From: F22 sp963675625
GTDB taxonomy: Bacteria > Bacteroidota > Bacteroidia > Bacteroidales > Bacteroidaceae
DNA: 64,000 nucleotides
Reading direction: 5' to 3'
Assembly (NCBI GenBank): GCA_963675625.1
Contig: OY776497.1
Span: 1,860,001 to 1,924,000, forward strand
The number at the start of each line of letters is the position of its first letter. Within the stretch, counting starts at the first letter, position 1. Below the pieces are notes generated by a model that searched no databases, was not told the DNA's origin, and saw only the letters and a list, made by a program, of their open reading frames with translations. Shown here one piece after another: positions 58,840 to 64,000 of the stretch. Made by a program: the position numbers and the translations under genes.

Positions 58840-59986
58840 GTTTGTTGATTAAGATATTCATAGTCTTATAAGCAACAAATGCTTCTGAAGCGTACCAAGT
58901 ACCTTTGTATTTGTTCTTAGTACCCCAAGAATTCTTGACCATGAAATATTTTTTACCATTTTGGTCTTTTGCAATACCATAGATAATCATACCGTGGTCA
59001 TCAGTTGTTTCCCAGTTATCGTATGCTTCTTGGCGCATCTTTTGTGTAACCTCAAGTTCTTTACATGGTTTTTCAGCAAGTTCTTTAGCTTTTTCTGAAG
59101 GACGAAGGCCTGTCCAGTGTGCCATATCACTACCAGTTAGGTCTGCGTTGTCAACGTCAGGAAGTACGGCAATGCCGTCGCGAGTAAATCCAGATTCGCT
59201 TACATCACTTCCCCAAGCAAATGTGTAACCGTTTTCTACTGCTTCATTCATAACGCGCATCATTTCATCAAGAGGCAAGTTGTATGAAAGAGCCATTCTC
59301 CAGTTGTCTTGAATCAACAAAGCGAACTTAGAGTAGAATGGGTGATGTGTGTAGCTAGTGATAGATACATAATCATCTGGGTTCAAACCAAGGCTTTCTG
59401 CAAAAGTTTTAGGAGTGTATTCTACACCTTTATAAGTGAATTTTTGAGGATATTCTCCAAGATAGTTATCGTAAATCTTACAAAGACCTTCTTTCCATAC
59501 TGGAGTTAGTTTCTTATGTGGCTTTTTAGCAATGGCATCGATATAAGCTTTAGCTACAGCGTCTAGTTCATTATGTACTGGTAGTTTCTCGCCATACTTG
59601 ATGCCTGGCATTACTTCTTGAGGAACTAAACCGTAGTTCTTTAAACAGTAGATAATGTCATAAAAGCTACCCCCAGGAGAGAATGAAGAGTCACCATGGA
59701 GACGGACGTATTGTTCTGCACGGTCAATCATTGTGTGGTGCACAACAAACATTTCAGATAGATCATATTCACCCTTACCTTCACGGAGCAATTCAGACTC
59801 TAGGTAACCTAAGCCAGAGAAACTCCAGCAAGTAGAAGAACGGTTTTGGTTTTTGATTGATGTGATTGGATTGGCTTTTACTGTAGTAAATTTGTAGCCT
59901 TCTTTTTCCTTGTCTTTTTTAGGACTTTTCGCGCTTACATTAAGTGTGCAAAGAGCAACAAGCGCTAGTACGAAGATCTTTTTCAT
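58799..59986 (-). CDS. Exported C1-family peptidase (aminopeptidase C/bleomycin hydrolase type)
   Basis: 395 residues with a signal peptide (ending VSA). The catalytic Cys53 is in NRSSTCWSFSGLGYLES, the His in DDHGMIIYGIA and the Asn in VKNSWGTKN, as in bleomycin hydrolase/PepC. Cytosolic PepC proteins are about 440-450 residues; this one is shorter and exported, like Bacteroidales relatives. It probably trims peptides in the periplasm together with the S46 enzymes. Confidence 0.92.
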   Translation of the reverse strand: MKKIFVLALVALCTLNVSAKSPKKDKEKEGYKFTTVKANPITSIKNQNRSSTCWSFSGLGYLESELLREGKGEYDLSEMFVVHHTMIDRAEQYVRLHGDSSFSPGGSFYDIIYCLKNYGLVPQEVMPGIKYGEKLPVHNELDAVAKAYIDAIAKKPHKKLTPVWKEGLCKIYDNYLGEYPQKFTYKGVEYTPKTFAESLGLNPDDYVSITSYTHHPFYSKFALLIQDNWRMALSYNLPLDEMMRVMNEAVENGYTFAWGSDVSESGFTRDGIAVLPDVDNADLTGSDMAHWTGLRPSEKAKELAEKPCKELEVTQKMRQEAYDNWETTDDHGMIIYGIAKDQNGKKYFMVKNSWGTKNKYKGTWYASEAFVAYKTMNILINKHAIPADIREKMGL

Positions 59987-60033
59987 ACGGCTTTGGTTTC
60001 GATATTAATATTCAACTTCTTTTTACTGTGGTA

Positions 60034-60041
60034 CAAATATA
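60034..60041 (-). promoter_or_regulatory. Candidate -7 box of the C1 peptidase gene
   Basis: TATATTTG on the minus strand, 48 bp before the start codon. Confidence 0.45.
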
Positions 60042-60138
60042 CAATCTTTTTTCAGTATTCTATGAAGTGTATGCGTCAAATAGTCATAAAATATTTAGAA
60101 AAAGCTATGCCGTGTTAGGTGATTAAGCTAGGAAGTGT

Positions 60139-60183
60139 TTTGAGTGGATGCAGAATACATATAACTTTGAAAAAATGTATTCT
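60139..60183 (+). promoter_or_regulatory. Promoter with a 32-bp inverted repeat before ldhA
   Basis: TTTG (60139-60142), 19 bp, TAACTTTG (60162-60169) is a full Bacteroidetes promoter. AGAATACAT (60152-60160) and ATGTATTCT (60175-60183) form a perfect 9-bp inverted repeat with a 14-bp centre that contains the whole -7 box. A bound dimer would block transcription. A second -7-like TATCTTTG lies at 60273-60280 without a good -33 box. Nothing else was recognised in the 366-bp gap 59987-60352. Confidence 0.6.
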
Positions 60184-60352
60184 CCTGTGTCTTTATTGAT
60201 AAGAAGCAAATTGTATCTAGAGAGTTATTAGAAATATTGAATATATTATGTCACCTATATGTATTTTGTTGTTATCTTTGTTCCATGTGGAAAAACTTGT
60301 AGATTAAAGTAAATAAAAGAATAGACTGAAATATAACTAATAAGTATTGATT

Positions 60353-61348
60353 ATGAGGATAGCTTTTTTTGACTCCAAACCTTATGATAAAGATTCATTC
60401 AAACAAATGAATGAAAAGTTCAATTTTGAGCTAAAATTTCACACTGGACATCTTAGCATGAATAATGTGATGTTGACTCAAGGGTGTGATGCCGTATGTG
60501 TCTTTGTTAATGACACTGTTGATAAGGAGGTTATAGGAGCACTCGCAGCAAATGGTGTAAAAATTATTGCTTTGCGATGTGCTGGTTTCAATAACGTAGA
60601 TATTAAAGCGGCGGAAGAAAATAATATAAAAGTTGTACGTGTACCTGCTTATTCTCCATATGCTGTGGCGGAACATACAGTAGCGTTAATGCTTGCCTTA
60701 AACCGTCGTATCCCAAGAGCTACTTGGCGTACAAGAGATGGTAATTTCTCTTTGAATGGGATGTTGGGATTTGATATGTACAATAAAACTGCTGGAATTA
60801 TTGGTACGGGTAAGATCGCAAAGATTCTGATTAAGATTCTGCGTGGCTTTGGGATGAAGGTGTTGGCTTATGATGTGTACCCTGACGAAGTTTTTGCAAT
60901 GAAACATGGAGTGACTTACACAACTTTAGATCAATTGTATCGAAATTCAGATATAATTTCATTGCATTGTCCATTATTGCCCGATACACAGCATATCATC
61001 AATGAAGAGGCAATCAGTAAAATGAAGAAAGGGGTGATGTTGATTAATACGTCACGTGGTGGCTTGATTCATACAGAATCTTTAATTGAAGGACTTAAGT
61101 CTAAGAAGATTGGCTATGCTGGACTAGATGTGTATGAAGAGGAATCTAACTATTTCTTTGAAGACAAGAGCGATAGTTTGATTGATGATGATGTCTTGGC
61201 ACGTTTGCTCTCATTTAATAATGTGATTGTTACCTCTCACCAAGCTTTCTTTACTCGCGAAGCTGTGCACAACATTGCAAGCACAACATTGCAAAATATC
61301 CAAGATTATGTAGATGGAGTACAATTGGAGAATGAAGTTAAAAGCTAA
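60353..61348 (+). CDS. ldhA: D-lactate dehydrogenase (2-hydroxyacid dehydrogenase)
   Basis: 331 residues from the ATG at 60353. The NAD-binding motif is GIIGTGKIAKILIKILRGFG (~145-164). Arg in TSRGGLIHTESL, Glu and the catalytic His in VTSHQAFFT, and the strand AYDVYPDE that ends in the ribose Asp identify the D-LDH branch. It reduces pyruvate to D-lactate in fermentation. It is preceded by an inverted-repeat promoter and followed by a terminator, so it is monocistronic. Confidence 0.93.
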   Translation: MRIAFFDSKPYDKDSFKQMNEKFNFELKFHTGHLSMNNVMLTQGCDAVCVFVNDTVDKEVIGALAANGVKIIALRCAGFNNVDIKAAEENNIKVVRVPAYSPYAVAEHTVALMLALNRRIPRATWRTRDGNFSLNGMLGFDMYNKTAGIIGTGKIAKILIKILRGFGMKVLAYDVYPDEVFAMKHGVTYTTLDQLYRNSDIISLHCPLLPDTQHIINEEAISKMKKGVMLINTSRGGLIHTESLIEGLKSKKIGYAGLDVYEEESNYFFEDKSDSLIDDDVLARLLSFNNVIVTSHQAFFTREAVHNIASTTLQNIQDYVDGVQLENEVKS

Positions 61349-61372
61349 TTGAGACTAGTGCATAAATAAAAG

Positions 61373-61406
61373 AAGAGGCTTTCCTGTACAAGGAGAGCCT
61401 CTTTTG
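61373..61406 (+). terminator. Terminator of ldhA
   Basis: AAGAGGCTTTCCT pairs with AGGAGAGCCTCTT, one G-U pair, followed by TT. Confidence 0.8.
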
Positions 61407-61733
61407 CTTTCTAAGTGATCTGGATTGGGTCACTTCTTTTATATCCTAAAGTATTGTAATTAAACAAATTACCATACCAAAATTTTATATACCGTAACGA
61501 TTTGGAAACGATTTGCTTTTGTTCGCTCTCGGTAGCAGGTAGCGCTGTCCGTTCCAACTCCTTTCCACCCCAAGACCCCACAAATGTCCACAAAAAAAAC
61601 GAGTAATCGAAAGAATCCCCAATAAATTTGACCGCTTTTGGAGAAATTTTGCGCAAAAAAAAATAACGTGCGATTTTTATCAAAAAAAACAAACATACAG
61701 TACAAATCTTCGACGAATCACTTCACTTTTCCG

Positions 61734-61872
61734 TATTTTTGTACAAGCGCTTGCAACCCAAAACGCAAGCGCTTGCAAAAAGCTAATCATCCCAATGTCT
61801 AGCAAATCGCAAGCGCTTGCGTTTTTTCAATAGATAACGAACCATTTTAAGGAAAAGATTATGATGATCTAG
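61734..61872 (+). promoter_or_regulatory. Orphan promoter with three LacI-like operators
   Basis: TATTTTTG at 61734-61741 is followed by three palindromes with core CAAGCGCTTG at 61744-61753, 61766-61775 and 61810-61819; the last two extend to GCAAGCGCTTGC. Centres are 22 and 44 bp apart. The CG-centred pattern is that of LacI/GalR-family operators. Downstream, TAAGGAAAAGATT precedes ATGATGATC and an immediate TAG at 61870-61872, so a leader and start codons exist but no gene follows. The upstream part of the gap (61407-61733) holds no recognised gene. Confidence 0.5.
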
Positions 61873-61886
61873 TCCAAGTACACCAC

Positions 61887-62552
61887 ATGCCCCACTACAA
61901 CAATCGGCCATGTGGGCCGCTCAATCTCATCCTGCAGCATCTATTCAACATGCTGCGGTGCTACATTCTCGCCCTCATTCACAAGCAGACACCATCCAGT
62001 TTCGTGTTTACAAAACCATTCGATATCCCCATAGAAGACGTGCCCACTAGTCCGGAGAAGACCCAGAAATATGCAGCACGCAAACAGCAAACAAACTATC
62101 TAGTGGAAGGATATACCGATGGGCTCACCAATACCGTGGGTACCTATGGCACAGCACTCACTGCGCAACAAGTACGTCTGCTCAAGCCATATACCAAGCA
62201 CATAGTAGTCCTCTTGGATGGGGATGCCCCGGGACAGAAAGCCGCCGTACGAGCCATTGATGTATTGCTGGCAGGCGGCATGGTCGTGGATGTGGTGAGA
62301 CTGCCCAAAGGAGTGGATCCCGCAGAGTTTCTGTTGTCTGCTTCAAGCACTTCTACATGTGTAGAAGATTTGTGTGAGGACTTCGTAGGATACATCTTGG
62401 GCTGTATTCCTGCTGGAGCAGATGTGCCTGTGAAGGTCGCTGGCCAGAAGCGAGTGATTGAAGCGATTGCCAAGATTTGTGATCACTTGTATCGACGTGG
62501 GTATGTTTTCCTGTCGAAACGATGTCGAAATTTGACTGGTATAAGGACATAA
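61887..62552 (+). pseudogene. Remnant of DNA primase dnaG (Toprim part)
   Basis: An open frame of 221 residues in which only about residues 50-195 resemble a known protein: the DnaG Toprim region (YLVEGYTDG, TYGTALTAQQVRLLKPYT, LLDGDAPGQKAAVRAIDVLL, LPKGVDPAEFLL). The zinc-binding and most of the catalytic N-terminal domain and the helicase-binding C-terminus are missing, and about eight residues after VEGYTD appear deleted compared with DnaG. The catalytic Glu and DGD residues remain. The DNA is GC-richer than its surroundings, which suggests transfer. A function as primase is not expected. Confidence 0.7.
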
Positions 62553-62553
62553 A

Positions 62554-62585
62554 AAAACTCCTAAAGCGTTATACTTTAGGAGTTT
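62554..62585 (-). terminator. Terminator of the first tRNA-Lys
   Basis: AAAACTCCTAAAG with its perfect complement, loop CGTTATA, and T7 on the minus strand. It also ends the dnaG remnant on the plus strand. Confidence 0.85.
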
Positions 62586-62630
62586 TGTTGTTTCTTTCTG
62601 ACTTATGTCTTTTGTTGTCAGACCCTTTAG

Positions 62631-62703
62631 TGATCCGTCTGGGGCTCGAACCCAGGACCCCAACATTAAAAGTGTTGTGCTCTACCAGCTGAGCTAACGA
62701 ATC
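62631..62703 (-). tRNA. tRNA-Lys (anticodon TTT), copy 1
   Basis: On the minus strand: acceptor GATTCGT/ACGGATC with discriminator A, D arm GCTC...GAGC, anticodon stem-loop CAACA-CTTTTAA-TGTTG, T arm CTGGGTTCGAGCCCCAG. CCA is not encoded. Identical to copy 2. Confidence 0.96.
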
Positions 62704-62880
62704 TAACCTTGTGTACTTTCGTACGTTGCTATCATTTCTGATTAGCGGGTGCAAATATCGGTGATTATTTTAAAACTACCAAATATATTGTTGCCTTTTT
62801 TTACTTTTTGTCTGTAATTAATTCTGTGTATAATAAAATTCAGGATAGATAGGAGTATCGAAAATCAATATAGAATTCAG

Positions 62881-62914
62881 AAAAAAAAAGAGACAGCAAC
62901 TAAGCTATCTCTTT
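62881..62914 (-). terminator. Terminator of the second tRNA-Lys
   Basis: AAAGAGA with TCTCTTT plus inner AGC/GCT pairing and a T run on the minus strand, a few bases after the tRNA. Confidence 0.75.
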
Positions 62915-62917
62915 AAG

Positions 62918-62990
62918 TGATCCGTCTGGGGCTCGAACCCAGGACCCCAACATTAAAAGTGTTGTGCTCTACCAGCTGAGCTAACGAATC
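62918..62990 (-). tRNA. tRNA-Lys (anticodon TTT), copy 2
   Basis: Same sequence as copy 1, 287 bp away, with its own upstream flank and terminator; reads AAA/AAG codons. Confidence 0.96.
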
Positions 62991-63068
62991 TAACCTTATG
63001 TACTTTCGTACGTGCCATCATTCCTGATTGCGGATGCAAATATGGCAGTTTTTTTTGAGTTGACCAAA

Positions 63069-64000
63069 CTAATCGGTGGTTTTTCTTTCTGTATTAACAA
63101 TACTTTGTTTAATTGCCTCGATTTCTTGCTCTATATAATGTATTTTTGCTTTTATGCTGTTTGGCTTATCTCCTAAATCACTAAAATCCTTATTCTTGTG
63201 TATCGTCGATTCTTGTGTAATATGAAGACTCTCTGCTTCAAGAATATTTGACAACTCGTCTTTTTTCTTGCTCCTTTTGTTCATTTTAGCCATCCTGTCT
63301 AATAAAGAATCGGGATCTTCTCGGAGGGAGTCGTTTTCGTCTTTAATGGTTAAGTAACGTTTGTAGTAAGAAATAATGATAGTAGTGAATGGGAGCGCCA
63401 CTATCATGCCTACTACTCCCATAATGCTTCCCCAAAGGGTCAATGATAGGAGAATGATTGCAGGGCGTAAACCTGTTATCTTGCCCATTATGCGAGGTAC
63501 AAGAATGGTATCTTGTATGGTTTGAACGATAACTAGTACTAGAAAGGCAGAGCCTAAGATGATCCAGAAATTTCCACCTGTATCTGCCGATTTAAGTAGG
63601 GCTAAAATGGCCATTGGGATAAGACCAACTATTTGTAAATAAGGTACTAGGTTTAGAATCCCTATAAATAATCCAAGAGCCACTCCCATTGGAAAACCTA
63701 TAATGGAAAAGCCAATGGCGAGCAATATACCCACGCAAGAGGCTACAAGAGACTGGCCGCGAAAATATTTTTGCATGCCTTTGGTGACATCATTAAAAAT
63801 GCCTTTAACTAAATCTTGACGGCTTTGTGGAACGAAGTGAATCCAATTTTCCATAATCAAATCGTAATCCATCAACATAAAGATTAAGTAAAGGATAACC
63901 ATGATTACTGAAAAGAGACTAGTGATGACACTAAGAGAACTGGAAATGAAGTTCCAAACTTGTGGTACGGCTTCTTTTAATGTTGCTTGAGCACTGTCTT
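63069..64000 (-). CDS. AI-2E family transporter, 5' truncated by the window edge
   Basis: The frame is open to the right edge past the Met at 63902, reading VWNFISSSLSVITSLFSVI before it, so the gene starts outside. Membrane helices alternate with loops; FRGQSLVASCVGILLAIGFSIIGFPMGVALGLFIGILNLVPYLQIVG is the core signature of the AI-2E/PerM family. A cytoplasmic tail of ~90 residues is highly charged, with a coiled-coil-like end (KAKIHYIEQEIEAIKQSIV). Members export small molecules or Na+; the exact role is unknown. Confidence 0.9.
   Translation of the reverse strand, partial: DSAQATLKEAVPQVWNFISSSLSVITSLFSVIMVILYLIFMLMDYDLIMENWIHFVPQSRQDLVKGIFNDVTKGMQKYFRGQSLVASCVGILLAIGFSIIGFPMGVALGLFIGILNLVPYLQIVGLIPMAILALLKSADTGGNFWIILGSAFLVLVIVQTIQDTILVPRIMGKITGLRPAIILLSLTLWGSIMGVVGMIVALPFTTIIISYYKRYLTIKDENDSLREDPDSLLDRMAKMNKRSKKKDELSNILEAESLHITQESTIHKNKDFSDLGDKPNSIKAKIHYIEQEIEAIKQSIVNTERKTTD

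Larger units (their letters stand above)
62631..63044 (-). repeat. Tandem duplication of a tRNA-Lys gene with its promoter
   Basis: Copies at 62631-62759 and 62918-63044. The 73-bp tRNA parts are identical; the upstream flanks (TAACCTTxTGTACTTTCGTACGT, then TGCAAATAT) match with a few changes and indels. The palindrome GTAC-TTTC-GTAC lies in both flanks. The region between the copies (62760-62917) is AT-rich and ends with a terminator. Confidence 0.8.

Noticed and set aside
61411..61705. Two overlapping minus-strand frames of 78 and 93 residues
   Set aside because: They contain poly-Phe/Lys runs from A/T tracts, match no family and overlap each other in different frames.
62144..62754. Several minus-strand frames over the dnaG remnant and tRNA-Lys
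   Set aside because: They are antisense to the Toprim-coding frame or to a tRNA gene, so they are shadows.

Overview
The window is a 64 kb piece of a Bacteroidales chromosome. The evidence is a SusC/SusD polysaccharide-utilization locus, tandem S46 dipeptidyl-peptidases, M64 and secreted C1 peptidases, many lipoboxes, few Shine-Dalgarno sequences, and repeated TAnnTTTG promoter boxes, a few with a TTTG-like box about 19-21 bp upstream. The genus cannot be fixed from sequence reading alone. Base composition is AT-rich throughout except for a GC-richer island near 61.9-62.5 kb. No CRISPR array, insertion sequence or phage was seen.

Layout. 1-194: 3' end of a PAP2 phosphatase. 195-8992 (minus): a seven-gene unit reading adaptor, two FtsX-type permeases, ABC ATPase, TolC-type channel, sigma-54-dependent response regulator, histidine kinase. 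A -24/-12 type promoter and an upstream dyad sit just before it, so the two-component system probably drives its own exporter operon. 9255-21334: an AraC-type regulator divergent from a beta-1,4-galactan locus (GH53 galactanase, SusE-like surface protein, SusC, SusD, GH35 beta-galactosidase, SGNH esterase-like). 21.5-27.6 kb: tRNA-Leu, GDP-mannose synthesis, HIT protein, greA, a thioredoxin-fold lipoprotein, pnp. 27.7-30.7 kb: a secreted lysine-rich protein with a highly structured leader, then a BlaI/BlaR-like pair with three phased operator sites. 30.8-42.7 kb: mostly housekeeping genes (pulA, ruvC, M64 peptidase, Lrp, folA, mrp, trmB, ilvE, xseB, oxyR). 42.7-47.7 kb: an OxyR-controlled thioredoxin, mdh, rfbB, glmS. 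47.7-60 kb: DPP11-like and DPP7-like peptidases, small redox proteins, an outer-membrane receptor, a helix-hairpin-helix/barrel protein and a secreted C1 peptidase. 60-64 kb: D-lactate dehydrogenase under an inverted-repeat promoter, an orphan operator/promoter followed by a dnaG remnant, duplicated tRNA-Lys genes, and a truncated AI-2E transporter.

The strongest things to check are regulatory: the sigma-54 promoter, the 21-bp phased BlaI sites, the two-way OxyR operator, the 32-bp inverted repeat over the ldh promoter, the three LacI-like palindromes in front of a lost gene, the four 23-bp repeats between glmS and dpp11, and the folded leader of the histone-H1-like secreted protein. No clearly new multi-gene system was recognised; the best candidate for undescribed biology is the H1-like exported protein with its leader RNA.
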